NCBI GenBank assembly: GCA_011050685.1
Contig: DRFF01000159.1
Location: 1-50,595 of the forward strand
DNA from: Aurantimonas coralicida
Lineage (GTDB): Bacteria; Pseudomonadota; Alphaproteobacteria; Rhizobiales; Rhizobiaceae
Direction: 5' to 3'
DNA: 50,595 bases
A program made the translations under genes and the position numbers. Below, piece by piece: positions 23,841 through 33,535 of this stretch (the first letter of the stretch is position 1; every line of letters begins with the position of its first letter). The notes under the pieces are model-generated. The model was not told where the DNA came from and did not search any database. It saw only the letters and a list, made by a program, of their open reading frames with translations.

Positions 23841-25430
23841 ATGAGCTCTTCCAACCGATCCGACATCTTGCTTGCCCTGCTCCGCCGGGCCGTCGTGGGA
23901 CTTGCCGGCGTCTCGACCGCATTGACGCCCGTCTTCGCGCCGCTCCCGGCGTCGGCCGAACCCACCGTCGTCAACGTCCGGCAGGCGAGCCAGACAATCA
24001 ATCTCGGTCTCAACAAGACCAAGGTCATCGTGCTGGCGGCGGACGCCCACGACATTCTCGTCGCCAATCCGGCGGTGGCCGACGCGGTGACCCGGGACGC
24101 GCGCCGCATCTACATCTTCGGCAAGCAGATCGGTGAAACGAATATCGTCGTCTTCGATCGCCAGAACCGCCAGATCGCCTCGATCGACCTGAAGATCGAG
24201 CGAGATATCAGCGGCCTGGAGGCGTCGATCCGCAAATATGTGCCGTCCTCCGACGTCACGATCGAAATGCTGAACGACAATGTCGTCCTGACCGGTATGG
24301 TGCAGACGCCCCAGGACGCGGCCAAAGTGGAGCGGCTGGCCCGCATCTTCGTCACCGGCGGCGAAGGTACGACCGGTCAGTATATCCAGTCGGCAACCGC
24401 GACCGGCGGCGCCGGTGGCGGCAACAGCGACGTCGCCTTCGCCCAGGAGGACCGGCGCCAGAGCCAGATCGTCAATCTATTGCAGATCCAGGGTCAGGAT
24501 CAGGTGACGCTGAAGGTGACGGTCGCCGAGGTGCAGCGCTCGGTCGTCAAGCAGCTCGGATTCAACGGCAGCGCGTCGGACGGCATTTCCTATGCCAACA
24601 TCGACAATCCTTTCGGCCTGGGTAAGGCGATCAGCAACAACTTGGCGAAAACCGCCGGCAGCATCGGCGGGTTCGACATCACCAGTCAGATCAACGCCAT
24701 GGAACAGGCCGGCGTGATGCGCACGTTGGCCGAACCCAGCCTGACCGCGATCTCCGGCGAAAAGGCCAGTTTCAAGGTCGGCGGGGAGTTTGTCGTTCCT
24801 CAGGGAAAATCGGAGACGCCCGAGACGCGGACGCCCATCCTCAACGCGGCTGGCAATATCGTCGGGTACGATACCACCCCCGCCTCGGTCGACTACGAGA
24901 CCTCGAAGATCGATTACGGCATCGGCCTCGACTTCACCCCGGTCGTGCTCTCCGCCGGTCGCATCAGCCTGAAAATCCGCACCAGCGTGTCGGAGCCAAC
25001 CTTCGAGAGCCCGTTCAGCTTTCCAGGCGGGGTCGCGCCGGGGGTGACGCCGCCCGGTATCCGCAAACGCCTCGCCGACACCACGGTGGAGCTTCCCTCG
25101 GGCGGCTCGCTGGTCATCGCCGGCCTCGTCCGCGACGAGGTGCGCCAGGTCATTTCGGGAACGCCGGGCCTTTCCAAGATCCCCATCCTCGGCAGCTTGT
25201 TCCGCAGCCGCGACTTCCAGCGCTACGAGACCGAACTCGTCATCATCGTGACGCCTTATCTGGTGCGGCCGGTGGCGCGACAGGCGCTGGCGCGACCCGA
25301 CGATGGCCTCGGCTTTTCCAGCGACGGGGCCGGCAACTTCCTTGGTCGGATCAATCGCGTCTACGGCCATATGGAAACCAAGCTGCCCCCCGGCCGGTAT
25401 CACGGCGTCGTCGGCTTTATCTACAAATGA
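23841..25430 (+). CDS. cpaC: Outer-membrane secretin CpaC (RcpA)
   Basis: A 529-residue secretin forming the outer-membrane pore of the Flp pilus. After a signal peptide ending ASA/EPTVV comes the pilus-secretin N-domain (residues ~45-125: KTKVIVLAADAHDILVANPAVADAV), a BON-like segment (VTIEMLNDNVVLTGMV) and the secretin barrel domain with VTLKVTVAEVQRSVVKQLG, TLAEPSLTAISGEKASFKVGGE and the signature VELPSGGSLVIAGLVRDEV. The start at 23841 follows an AGG; an ATG at 23826 overlapping the cpaB stop is equally possible. The open frame upstream of that is a shadow. Confidence 0.93.
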   Translation: MSSSNRSDILLALLRRAVVGLAGVSTALTPVFAPLPASAEPTVVNVRQASQTINLGLNKTKVIVLAADAHDILVANPAVADAVTRDARRIYIFGKQIGETNIVVFDRQNRQIASIDLKIERDISGLEASIRKYVPSSDVTIEMLNDNVVLTGMVQTPQDAAKVERLARIFVTGGEGTTGQYIQSATATGGAGGGNSDVAFAQEDRRQSQIVNLLQIQGQDQVTLKVTVAEVQRSVVKQLGFNGSASDGISYANIDNPFGLGKAISNNLAKTAGSIGGFDITSQINAMEQAGVMRTLAEPSLTAISGEKASFKVGGEFVVPQGKSETPETRTPILNAAGNIVGYDTTPASVDYETSKIDYGIGLDFTPVVLSAGRISLKIRTSVSEPTFESPFSFPGGVAPGVTPPGIRKRLADTTVELPSGGSLVIAGLVRDEVRQVISGTPGLSKIPILGSLFRSRDFQRYETELVIIVTPYLVRPVARQALARPDDGLGFSSDGAGNFLGRINRVYGHMETKLPPGRYHGVVGFIYK

Positions 25431-25450
25431 CCGGTTCGAGGAGATCGCAG

Positions 25451-26173
25451 ATGAAAGACCTTTTCGAATGCCGGGGCGGTGACCGACGGTCGGTCCGTCT
25501 GCGTGCGAGCACGATCCTGGCGCTCGGTGCGCTGCTGATCGCCGGCGGATGCGCCAATGTGCAGCATGTGGAGGTCGGTTCCATCCCGGACGACTATCGC
25601 ACGCGCCATCCGATCGTGGTCTCGGAGGCCCAAACGGCGGTCGATATTCCGGTCGTCGCCTCCGACGCGAGCCTATCCTATGCCGATCGCGGCCGCGTCG
25701 AGGATTTCGCCGACCGGTTCCGCGCTTCCGGCGCCGACACGATCCAGGTGCTGCTGCCGATGGGATCGGCCAATCAATACGCCGCAGACCGTTTGTCGGA
25801 CGGCATCGTCAAGGCCTTGCGCGGACGCAAGATCGCCCGCGACCGGATCTTCGTTCAGCCCTATTCAGCGGCGGGGGCGAGCGGACCGACGCCGATCCGC
25901 CTCGCCTATTCGTCGCTGGTCGCCAGGACCGGTCCCTGTGGCCGCTGGCCCGAGGATCTCGGGAACACCTCCGAGAACAAGAACTATTTCAATTTCGGTT
26001 GCGCCAGCCAGCAGAATCTCGCCGCCCAGATCGCCGATCCGCGCGATCTTCTGTCGCCGCGCGGTATGGATTCGAGCGATGCCGAACGGCGGACCACGAT
26101 TCTCGAGAAATATCGCAAGGGCGAGCGGACGATGGCGCAGCCGAACGACACGGAGGCTGACTACCAATGGTAA
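25451..26173 (+). CDS. cpaD: Pilus assembly lipoprotein CpaD
   Basis: A 240-residue outer-membrane lipoprotein of the CpaD family, probably assisting the secretin. The lipobox is LLIAGGC at about residues 24-30. The conserved C-terminal segment includes IRLAYSSLVARTGPCGRWPEDLG and NYFNFGCASQQNLAAQIADPRDLLSPRG, typical for CpaD in Hyphomicrobiales. The ATG at 25451 has GAGGAG seven bases ahead; an earlier ATG at 25427 overlaps the cpaC stop (ATGA). It overlaps cpaE by seven bases. Confidence 0.92.
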   Translation: MKDLFECRGGDRRSVRLRASTILALGALLIAGGCANVQHVEVGSIPDDYRTRHPIVVSEAQTAVDIPVVASDASLSYADRGRVEDFADRFRASGADTIQVLLPMGSANQYAADRLSDGIVKALRGRKIARDRIFVQPYSAAGASGPTPIRLAYSSLVARTGPCGRWPEDLGNTSENKNYFNFGCASQQNLAAQIADPRDLLSPRGMDSSDAERRTTILEKYRKGERTMAQPNDTEADYQW

Positions 26174-27444
26174 CCGCGGAGACGATCAGGGACGACGTGT
26201 CGTTCGACGCACCGGACGACGTGGAGGACGCGAGCGTCGGGCTGGACAAGGTCCGGCCGATGCCGCGGATTTCGATCCAGGCCTTCTGCGAAACCGACGG
26301 GGTCTCCAAGCCGATCGAAAAGGCCGGCGAGGATCGCCGCATGGCGAAGACCCATCTTCGCGTCAACATGGGCGGCATTCGCGCGGCGGTCGAGCATTTT
26401 TCCGGGGCGCCGACGCCCAATCTGGTCTTGCTTGAATCGAAGCTGCCGCCGGGTGAACTTCTCGTCGAACTCGAGGCCTTGTCGGAGGTCTGCGACCCCG
26501 GCTCCAAGGTGGTCATCATCGGCCACTACAACGATGTCTCGCTCTATCGCGATCTCGTGCGCCGGGGCATCTCGGAATATCTCGTCGCACCGATCTCGAT
26601 CGCCGACGTCATGACCGTGATCGGGGCGCTGTTCACCGCCCCCGACGCCGAGCCGCTCGGCCGTTCGATCGCCTTTGTCGGCGCCAAGGGCGGTGTCGGG
26701 TCCTCGACGATCGCCCATAACGTCGCCTGGTCCATTTCCAAGCTGTTTTCGAACGACGTTGTGCTCGCCGATCTGGATCTGCCGTTCGGCACGGCGAACA
26801 TCAATTTCGACCAGGACCCGGCCCAGGGTATCGCGGAAGCGGTGTTTTCCGCCGAACGAATGGACGATGTGCTGCTCGACAGGCTGCTGTCGAAATGCGC
26901 CGAACACCTGTCTTTGCTGGCGGCGCCGTCCGTTCTCGACCGGACCTACGACTTTTCCGCCGATGCCTTCACCGCGCTGATCGAAACGGCCCAGCGAGGC
27001 GCGCCCATCGTCGCGCTCGACGTGCCGCATGTCTGGAACGACTGGACCCGGAGCGTCCTGGCGGATGCCGACCAAATCGTCATCGTCGCGACGCCGGATC
27101 TGGCCAATCTGCGCAATGCCAAAAACCTCGTCGACATGCTGAAGAAGCTGCGGCCGAACGATCCCGCGCCGCATCTCATCCTGAACCAGCTGGCGATCCC
27201 CAAGCGGCCCGAAATCTCGCCGGAGGAATTCTCCGAGCCGCTCGGGCTCGAGCCGATCGCCCAGATCGCGTTCGATCCACTGGCATTCGGCAATGCCGCC
27301 AATAACGGTCAGATGATCGCCGAGATCGACGCCAAGCACGCCGCCGTCGAGGCTTTCCATCAGATCGCCCATGTCCTGACAGGACGCGGCGAGCCGAAGA
27401 AACCAAGAAAATCGGGTCTGTTGGACCGTCTCCGTCGCAAATAG
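26167..27444 (+). CDS. cpaE: Pilus assembly ATPase-like protein CpaE (TadZ)
   Basis: A 425-residue protein of the ParA/MinD type that places the pilus machine at the pole in species studied. Residues ~60-160 form a response-receiver-like domain without clear phospho-acceptor chemistry. The Walker-type loop GAKGGVGSST (172-181) follows, with the DLDLPFGTANINFDQDP and APSVLDRTY segments characteristic of CpaE. The C-terminal tail is basic. It sits between cpaD and cpaF, as in other alphaproteobacteria. Confidence 0.93.
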   Translation: MVTAETIRDDVSFDAPDDVEDASVGLDKVRPMPRISIQAFCETDGVSKPIEKAGEDRRMAKTHLRVNMGGIRAAVEHFSGAPTPNLVLLESKLPPGELLVELEALSEVCDPGSKVVIIGHYNDVSLYRDLVRRGISEYLVAPISIADVMTVIGALFTAPDAEPLGRSIAFVGAKGGVGSSTIAHNVAWSISKLFSNDVVLADLDLPFGTANINFDQDPAQGIAEAVFSAERMDDVLLDRLLSKCAEHLSLLAAPSVLDRTYDFSADAFTALIETAQRGAPIVALDVPHVWNDWTRSVLADADQIVIVATPDLANLRNAKNLVDMLKKLRPNDPAPHLILNQLAIPKRPEISPEEFSEPLGLEPIAQIAFDPLAFGNAANNGQMIAEIDAKHAAVEAFHQIAHVLTGRGEPKKPRKSGLLDRLRRK

Positions 27445-27478
27445 GCGCAGCCAAACCACCTTCGGGAGCAGCATCATC

Positions 27479-28975
27479 ATGTTTGGAAAGCGCGGGAACG
27501 ACAAGCCGCTCGGCGGCGCGGCCGCCGTGTCGGCGCCTCCGAAGCCAGCGCCTCCGAAGCCGGCCGCGCCGCCGGTAGAGAGCGCTCTGCCGGCCGAACC
27601 ATCCGCGCGTGCGAAAGGGCCGCCGGCCGGGATGCAAGCCGAGGCGCCGCGACATGCCGAGAGCGCGCCGATGGCGCGATCCGACAATTATTACGAGCGC
27701 AAGACCCAGGTCTTCGCGGCGCTGATCGATACGATCGACCTTTCGCAGCTCGCCAAGCTGGATGTCGAGAGCGCCCGCGAAGAGATCCGGGACATCGTCA
27801 ACGACATCGTCTCGATCAAGAATTTCGCGATGTCGATCGCCGAGCAGGAGGATCTTCTCAGCGATATCTGCAACGATGTGCTCGGCTACGGACCGCTGGA
27901 GCCGCTGCTCGCCCGAGATGACATCTCCGACATCATGGTCAACGGCGCTCGCCAGACCTTCATCGAAGTCGCGGGCAAGGTCCAGCAGACCAATGTGCGG
28001 TTTCGCGACACGCAGCAGCTGCTCAACATCTGCCAACGGATCGTCAGCCAGGTCGGCCGACGCGTCGACGAAACCTCGCCGATCTGCGACGCGCGCCTGC
28101 CGGACGGCTCCCGCGTCAACGTCATCGCGCCGCCGCTGGCGATCGATGGCGCGGCCCTGACGATCCGCAAGTTCAAGAAGGACAAGCTGACGCTCGACCA
28201 GCTCGTCAATTTCGGCGCCATTTCGCCGGAGGGCGCGCAGATCCTGCAGATCATCGGCCGGGTGCGCTGCAACGTCGTCATCTCCGGCGGTACCGGCTCG
28301 GGCAAGACGACGCTGCTCAACTGCCTGACCCGCTATATCGACGAAGACGAGCGCATCATCACCTGCGAGGATTCGGCCGAGCTGCAATTGCAGCAGCCGC
28401 ATGTCGTCCGGCTGGAAACCCGCCCGCCCAATATCGAGGGCGAGGGCGAGATCACCATGCGCGATCTGGTCAAGAACTGCCTGCGCATGCGTCCCGAGCG
28501 GATCATCGTCGGCGAGGTGCGCGGACCCGAGGTGTTCGATCTCCTGCAGGCGATGAACACCGGCCATGACGGCTCGATGGGCACAATCCACTCCAACTCG
28601 CCGCGCGAATGTCTCAACCGTATGGAATCGATGATCGCCATGGGTGGCTTTTCACTGCCCTCGCGGACGGTCAAGGAGATCATCGTCGGCTCCGTCGATG
28701 TCATCGTCCAGGCCGCGCGGCTGCGCGACGGCTCGCGCCGGATCACCCACATCACCGAAGTGCTCGGCATGGAGGGCGACGTGATCACCACCCAGGATCT
28801 GTTCGTCTACGACATGGTTGGCGAGGATGCCCAGGGCCGAATCCTCGGCCGTCATCGTTCGACCGGGGTTGGACGGCCGGCATTTTGGGATCGCGCCCGC
28901 TACTACAACGAGGAGCAACGCCTCGCGGCGGCGCTCGACGCGAGTAACGCCGCCGAGCCGGTGAGGGAGCAGTGA
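27479..28975 (+). CDS. cpaF: Pilus assembly ATPase CpaF (TadA)
   Basis: The motor ATPase of the type II/IV secretion family, 498 residues. Residues 1-65 are Pro/Ala-rich and disordered. The core has [22 protein letters not shown], Walker [10 protein letters not shown] at 270-278, the Asp box with [11 protein letters not shown], Walker B-like [11 protein letters not shown] and the His box with [17 protein letters not shown]. It powers pilin polymerisation from the cytoplasmic side with TadB and TadC. GGGAGCA lies about eight bases before the ATG. The stop overlaps the tadB start (TGATG). Confidence 0.95.
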   Translation: MFGKRGNDKPLGGAAAVSAPPKPAPPKPAAPPVESALPAEPSARAKGPPAGMQAEAPRHAESAPMARSDNYYERKTQVFAALIDTIDLSQLAKLDVESAREEIRDIVNDIVSIKNFAMSIAEQEDLLSDICNDVLGYGPLEPLLARDDISDIMVNGARQTFIEVAGKVQQTNVRFRDTQQLLNICQRIVSQVGRRVDETSPICDARLPDGSRVNVIAPPLAIDGAALTIRKFKKDKLTLDQLVNFGAISPEGAQILQIIGRVRCNVVISGGTGSGKTTLLNCLTRYIDEDERIITCEDSAELQLQQPHVVRLETRPPNIEGEGEITMRDLVKNCLRMRPERIIVGEVRGPEVFDLLQAMNTGHDGSMGTIHSNSPRECLNRMESMIAMGGFSLPSRTVKEIIVGSVDVIVQAARLRDGSRRITHITEVLGMEGDVITTQDLFVYDMVGEDAQGRILGRHRSTGVGRPAFWDRARYYNEEQRLAAALDASNAAEPVREQ

Positions 28976-29985
28976 TGCTGACGTCGGCGGCGGGTCTGCT
29001 CTTCATTCTTTTGTCGATGGTCGCGGCCGGCGGTCTCGCCTATGCCTTCCTGCAGCCTCGCATCGCGGCCGAGAAGAAGGTCGAGATCCGGCGTTCTCAA
29101 TATACGCGCGACGAAGGCGACCGCGCCTCGCTGAAAGTGGCGCGCGACCGGCTTCAGGAGCAATCCAAGCGACGCAAGACGATCCAGTCCTCGCTGAAGG
29201 ATCTGGAAGACCGTCAGAAGGAGCGCGACAAGCATACCGGCAAGCTCACCTTGAAGCGCCGGCTGGAGCAGGCGGGACTTCCGTTGACGGTCGGGCATTT
29301 CGCGGCGATCAGCGTCGCCCTGGCGATCCTGGGCGTCTTGGTCGCGCTACTCTTCGGCCTGTCGTGGATTTTGACGCTGGGGGTCGCGATCTTCGCGGGG
29401 CTCGGACTTCCCCGCTTCATGCTCGCCCGCGCGCGAAAGCGGCGCCTGCAGAAATTCGTCGACCAATTTCCGAACGCCGTCGATCTCATCGTGCGCGGTG
29501 TCAAATCCGGCTTGCCGTTGAACGACACGCTGAAGATGGTTGCCAGCGAAATGCAGGAACCGGTGCGCAGCGAGTTCCAGAAGATCATGGAGACGCAGCA
29601 AATGGGCGTTTCGATCTCCGAATCCGTCGAGCGGCTCTATCGAAGCGTGCCGATCCCGGAGACCAATTTCTTCTCGATCGTCATCACCATCCAGGCGCAG
29701 GCCGGCGGCAATCTGTCCGAGGCGCTGGGCAATTTGTCCAAGGTGCTGCGCGACCGCAAGAAGATGAAGGGCAAGATTCAGGCGATGTCGATGGAGGCGA
29801 AGGCCTCAGGCGGTATCATCGGCTCCCTGCCCATCATCGTCGGCGGCCTCGTGTACCTGACGACCCCCGACTACATCTCGATCCTCTTCACCACCGATAC
29901 CGGAAAGATCATTCTCCTCGCCTCGGCGATCTGGATGGCGCTCGGCATCTTCACCATGAAGAAAATGATCAATTTCGACTTCTGA
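28975..29985 (+). CDS. tadB: Inner-membrane platform protein TadB
   Basis: A 336-residue polytopic protein with an N-terminal membrane segment, a charged coiled part (residues ~35-90), a pair of segments near 105-145 and two more at the C-terminus. The T2SSF domain includes FVDQFPNAVDLIVRGVKSGLPL and NFFSIVITIQAQAGGNLSEAL. It forms the inner-membrane platform with TadC and couples to CpaF. The ATG at 28975 overlaps the cpaF stop; a GTG three bases earlier is also possible. Confidence 0.92.
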   Translation: MLTSAAGLLFILLSMVAAGGLAYAFLQPRIAAEKKVEIRRSQYTRDEGDRASLKVARDRLQEQSKRRKTIQSSLKDLEDRQKERDKHTGKLTLKRRLEQAGLPLTVGHFAAISVALAILGVLVALLFGLSWILTLGVAIFAGLGLPRFMLARARKRRLQKFVDQFPNAVDLIVRGVKSGLPLNDTLKMVASEMQEPVRSEFQKIMETQQMGVSISESVERLYRSVPIPETNFFSIVITIQAQAGGNLSEALGNLSKVLRDRKKMKGKIQAMSMEAKASGGIIGSLPIIVGGLVYLTTPDYISILFTTDTGKIILLASAIWMALGIFTMKKMINFDF

Positions 29986-30051
29986 CCGGCGACGGATCGC
30001 CGACGCCTGGCCATGGGCCACAAGAGACCGGTAGAAAGGCAGCATCCGACG

Positions 30052-31044
30052 ATGGAATCGGTGTTTCAATATTTCGGCGTCTCGGGGTCGCTCGTCGTCA
30101 GCGTGGTGATCGCGGTCGCGGTGTTCACCACCCTCGTCACGATCACCCTGCCGCTGCTCGCCGGCGACCAGCTGAAAAGCCGTATGAAGGCGGTGGCGCT
30201 GGAGCGCGAGCAGGTGAGGGCGCGAGAGCGCGCGCGGCTGGCCATCGAAAAGGAACAGGGCCGCAGCGGCGGCTTGCGCCACCAGGACAGCACCGGCATC
30301 GTCGCGCTGGTCGTCAGCAGCCTGAACCTGCGCAAGGCGCTGGTCGACGACAAGACGGTCGCCAATCTGCGGGTCGCCGGCTATCGGGGCCAGCGACCGC
30401 TGACCCTCTTCCTCTTCGCCCGCGCGATCATGCCCCTGCTCATGCTGGCCCTTGCCGTGTTCTACGTTTTCGGTCTCGGGCTTTTTGCGACGCAGCCGAC
30501 GATGTTTCGCGTCCTGGGCTGTATCGGCGTCGCCTATCTGGGTTTCTACGCGCCGATCCTGTTCGTCAGCAACCAGGCGACCAAGCGCCGTCTTTCGATT
30601 ACCCGCGCCTGGCCGGACGCGCTCGATCTTCTGTTGATCTGCGTGGAATCGGGCAATTCCATCGAGGCCGCTTTCCGCCGGGTCGCCGAGGAAATCGGCA
30701 TCCAGTCGATCGCGCTGGCAGAAGAGCTCGTTCTGGTTTGCGCCGAGTTGTCCTATCTGCCGGATCGCAAGGTCGCCTACGACAACCTCGCCGCCCGGAC
30801 CGGCCTCGAGGGCGTGCGCTCCGTCTGCACCGCGCTCGTCCAGGCCGAGCGCTACGGCACGCCGCTGGGCACCGCGCTGCGTACGCTGTCGCAGGAAAAT
30901 CGTGACATGCGCATGAACCTGGCGGAGAAGAAGGCCGCCGCGCTGCCGCCCAAGCTGACGGTGCCGATGATCATCTTCTTCCTGCCCGTGCTGTTCGCCG
31001 TCATTATCGGCCCGGCGATCATCCAGGTGATGGAGACGCAATAG
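30052..31044 (+). CDS. tadC: Inner-membrane platform protein TadC
   Basis: The second platform protein, 330 residues, with the T2SSF domain at about residues 185-310 (WPDALDLLLICVESGNSIEAAFRRVA, RYGTPLGTALRTLSQE) and hydrophobic segments near residues 10-35, 115-175 and at the end (MIIFFLPVLFAVIIGPAIIQV). The start MESVFQYFG at 30052 is favoured over an ATG at 30013, whose extra residues are basic and poorly matched. It is the last plus-strand gene of the locus and is followed by a terminator shared with tadD. Confidence 0.92.
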   Translation: MESVFQYFGVSGSLVVSVVIAVAVFTTLVTITLPLLAGDQLKSRMKAVALEREQVRARERARLAIEKEQGRSGGLRHQDSTGIVALVVSSLNLRKALVDDKTVANLRVAGYRGQRPLTLFLFARAIMPLLMLALAVFYVFGLGLFATQPTMFRVLGCIGVAYLGFYAPILFVSNQATKRRLSITRAWPDALDLLLICVESGNSIEAAFRRVAEEIGIQSIALAEELVLVCAELSYLPDRKVAYDNLAARTGLEGVRSVCTALVQAERYGTPLGTALRTLSQENRDMRMNLAEKKAAALPPKLTVPMIIFFLPVLFAVIIGPAIIQVMETQ

Positions 31045-31110
31045 GCCAGGCGCGGCAAGGCGCCGCCATCGTCGCGTCGCGCTTTCCGGCAACTGGCGGT
31101 CCATGACGCG

Positions 31111-31143
31111 AAAAAGGGCGAAGCCCGCGCTCCGCCCTTTCGT
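31111..31143. terminator. Bidirectional terminator between tadC and tadD
   Basis: An 8-bp stem (AAAGGGCG 31113-31120 with CGCCCTTT 31133-31140) flanked by an A-run on one side and T on the other, between convergent genes. It can end both transcripts. Confidence 0.75.
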
Positions 31144-31172
31144 TGCATTTTCCTGTACGTGGCGGAGCAGCG

Positions 31173-31991
31173 TCAGCTCTTGCCGCCATCCTTGTCCTTC
31201 AGCATCGACCAGGTGTTCTGCTGGGCCAGCATCTTTTTGAGATAGGTGACGTTCGCCTCCGCCTCCTTGGGCGAAAGCTCCGCCGCGGCGATCGTCTCGG
31301 CTTCCGCGAAGCGGCCCTGCAGGCCGACGACCAACGCGAGGTTCTGGCGCACGCGGCTGTCGCTGCCGGGCCGTGCGGCTGCCGCGCGAAGGTATTTTTC
31401 GGCCGCCGGCAGATCGTTCGCCAAGAGGTAGGACATTCCCAGATTGGACAGAATCGTCGGCTCGTCCGGCGCCATGTCCAGCGCCTTGCGATACAGCACC
31501 CTGGCCTCGTCCGATTGGCCCAACTGGTCGAGGATGGCGCCCTCGGCCGAATAAAGCCGCCAGTCCGGATAGTCCGGCGTCTGGGCACGGCGCACGGTCT
31601 CCAGCGCCTTTGGCAGATCGCCCGCCGCCGCCAGCGCCTTGCCATAGGCGGCCAGCACGTTGCGATCCTTGGGGTGGGCGATAGCCATTTGCTGCATCAC
31701 CGCCAGGGACTGGTCGTTGCGTCCGGCCATCTGCAGGGTCGCGGCATAGGAGAGGCCCGTCGCCTTGTCCTTGGAATTCTTTTCATAGGCCTGGCCGTAG
31801 GAGGCCACCGCGTTCTGCAGTTCGCCCGACGACATCTGCGCCACCGTGCGGCCGGACGCCGGCTTGCTGACGGAGCCCGTGATCTCGTTGGAAACCGAGG
31901 CGCACCCCTGGGTCATGGCGAGAACCAGGGCGGCACCGACGAGAAGCCCCTGTCTCGATCGACGAATCGGTCTAGTTTCGCGCCCGACCAT
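31173..31991 (-). CDS. tadD: TPR lipoprotein TadD
   Basis: A 272-residue lipoprotein: basic N-terminus, hydrophobic stretch and lipobox-like TQGC at about residues 27-30, then tetratricopeptide repeats from about residue 55 to 240 (for example DKATGLSYAATLQMAGRNDQSLAV and PTILSNLGMSYLLANDLPAAEKYL). TadD resembles pilotin-type proteins that help the secretin. Unlike the others it is on the minus strand, convergent with tadC. The start at 31991 has GGGAG eight bases ahead; the longer frame runs into the pepA gene region on the other strand and is rejected. Confidence 0.9.
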   Translation of the reverse strand: MVGRETRPIRRSRQGLLVGAALVLAMTQGCASVSNEITGSVSKPASGRTVAQMSSGELQNAVASYGQAYEKNSKDKATGLSYAATLQMAGRNDQSLAVMQQMAIAHPKDRNVLAAYGKALAAAGDLPKALETVRRAQTPDYPDWRLYSAEGAILDQLGQSDEARVLYRKALDMAPDEPTILSNLGMSYLLANDLPAAEKYLRAAAARPGSDSRVRQNLALVVGLQGRFAEAETIAAAELSPKEAEANVTYLKKMLAQQNTWSMLKDKDGGKS

Positions 31992-32068
31992 AAACTGCTC
32001 CCGTTTCGCCCGCGGATGACTGTTTGGCCGGCATTGATGCTTCGGCCCGTGGCGGAGAGAATAATTTG

Positions 32069-32089
32069 TTAACCCTAACGGCCGGTTAA
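32069..32089. promoter_or_regulatory. TTAACC-N9-GGTTAA inverted repeat between tadD and pepA
   Basis: A perfect 6-bp inverted repeat with nine-base spacing in the 130-bp divergent region. The half-site TTAACC is the core of the CtrA half-site TTAACCAT, but the spacing and symmetry differ from a standard CtrA box. It is placed to affect both genes. Confidence 0.4.
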
Positions 32090-32121
32090 TCCATCGCCGC
32101 CGAAACAAGGAACCCGGCCCC

Positions 32122-33522
32122 ATGACCGTTACCCTCGTCAGCGCCAAGACCGCCGCCGCCTTGCCCGTCTGGACCGCGGAGAAGGCCGGCCTTAAGGCCC
32201 TGCCGGCCGCGACCGCGCATTGGGCGAAAGCCGCGCGGTTCTCGGCCGAGGCGGGAGCCGTGCTGATCGTGCCGGACACGAAAGGCAACGTCGCCGGCGC
32301 GGTTCTTGGTCTCGGCAAGGGCGGCGCCGGAGAGGGCGCGATGCAACGCCGCGCGCTGCTGGGCGGGGCGCTCGCCGGCAAGCTGCCGGCAGGGGAGTGG
32401 TATTTCGCCGACGAGACCGCCGTCGGCGGACCGCTCGCCTCGCTGGCGCTCATTCTCGGCGGATATCGCTTCGACCGCTACCGGTCGTCGAAAGCGGATG
32501 ACGGCGGCGACATCCGCTTTCTTGCAGCCGATGGCTCCGACAGGGCGGACATCGAGGGCATCGCGGCGGGCGTCTTTCTCGCGCGCGATCTCATCAACAC
32601 GCCGACCAGTGACATGGGACCGGCCGAACTGGAGGGCGCCGTGCGCTCGGTCGGCGACGGGTTCGGCGCGCGCGTCGACACGATCGAGGGCGACGCGCTT
32701 CTCGAGCGGAACTTTCCGATGATCCACGCCGTCGGCCGGGCGAGCGCGTCGGCACCGCGGCTGCTCGATCTCTGCTGGGGCCGGCCGGAGGATCCGAAGC
32801 TGACGCTGGTCGGCAAGGGGGTCTGCTTCGACACCGGCGGCCTCGATATCAAGCCCGCGTCCGGCATGTTGCTGATGAAGAAGGACATGGGCGGCGCCGC
32901 CAACGTGCTCGGCCTCGCCCGCATGGTGATGGCGGCCAAGCTGCCGGTGCGCCTGCGCGTGCTGATCCCGGCCGTCGAGAACGCGATTTCGGGCGATGCC
33001 TTCCGGCCGGGCGACGTCCTGACCAGCCGCAAGGGCAAGACGGTCGAGATCGGCAACACCGACGCCGAGGGGCGCTTGGTGCTCGCCGACGCGCTGGCGC
33101 TGGCCGACGAGGAAGCGCCGGATCTCCTGATCGACATGGCGACGCTGACCGGCGCGGCGCGGGTGGCGCTCGGACCGGACATCGCGCCGTTCTATACGGA
33201 CGATACCGCGCTGGCCGGCGAGATCGCGCAAGCGGGCCTCGACGTCGCCGATCCGGTCTGGCGGATGCCGCTCTGGCAGCCCTATGCGGCGAACCTTGCC
33301 TCCAAGATCGCCGACACCAACAATGTCACCAGCGACGCCTTCGCCGGATCGGTGACCGCGGCGCTGTTCCTGCAAGGCTTCGTCGAAAAGGCAAAGAGCT
33401 GGTCGCATTTCGATGTCTATGGTTGGCGGCCGAAGCCGAGCCCGATCGGGCCGATCGGCGGCGAGGCGCAGGCGATCCGGGCGCTGTTCGCGGTTCTCAA
33501 GACGCGCTTTCCGGCGCGATGA
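32122..33522 (+). CDS. pepA: Leucyl aminopeptidase, M17 family
   Basis: A 466-residue metallo-aminopeptidase that removes N-terminal residues in the cytoplasm. The catalytic C-terminal domain has LVGKGVCFDTGGLDIKPASG with the metal-binding Lys and Asp, MKKDMGGAANVLGLA, and the M17 signature NTDAEGRLVLADAL at residues 312-325. The N-terminal domain is poorly conserved, as usual. The gene begins 130 bases from the divergent tadD and is followed by the NlpC/P60 gene 13 bases later. Confidence 0.94.
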   Translation: MTVTLVSAKTAAALPVWTAEKAGLKALPAATAHWAKAARFSAEAGAVLIVPDTKGNVAGAVLGLGKGGAGEGAMQRRALLGGALAGKLPAGEWYFADETAVGGPLASLALILGGYRFDRYRSSKADDGGDIRFLAADGSDRADIEGIAAGVFLARDLINTPTSDMGPAELEGAVRSVGDGFGARVDTIEGDALLERNFPMIHAVGRASASAPRLLDLCWGRPEDPKLTLVGKGVCFDTGGLDIKPASGMLLMKKDMGGAANVLGLARMVMAAKLPVRLRVLIPAVENAISGDAFRPGDVLTSRKGKTVEIGNTDAEGRLVLADALALADEEAPDLLIDMATLTGAARVALGPDIAPFYTDDTALAGEIAQAGLDVADPVWRMPLWQPYAANLASKIADTNNVTSDAFAGSVTAALFLQGFVEKAKSWSHFDVYGWRPKPSPIGPIGGEAQAIRALFAVLKTRFPAR

Positions 33523-33535
33523 GGAGATTGACGCC

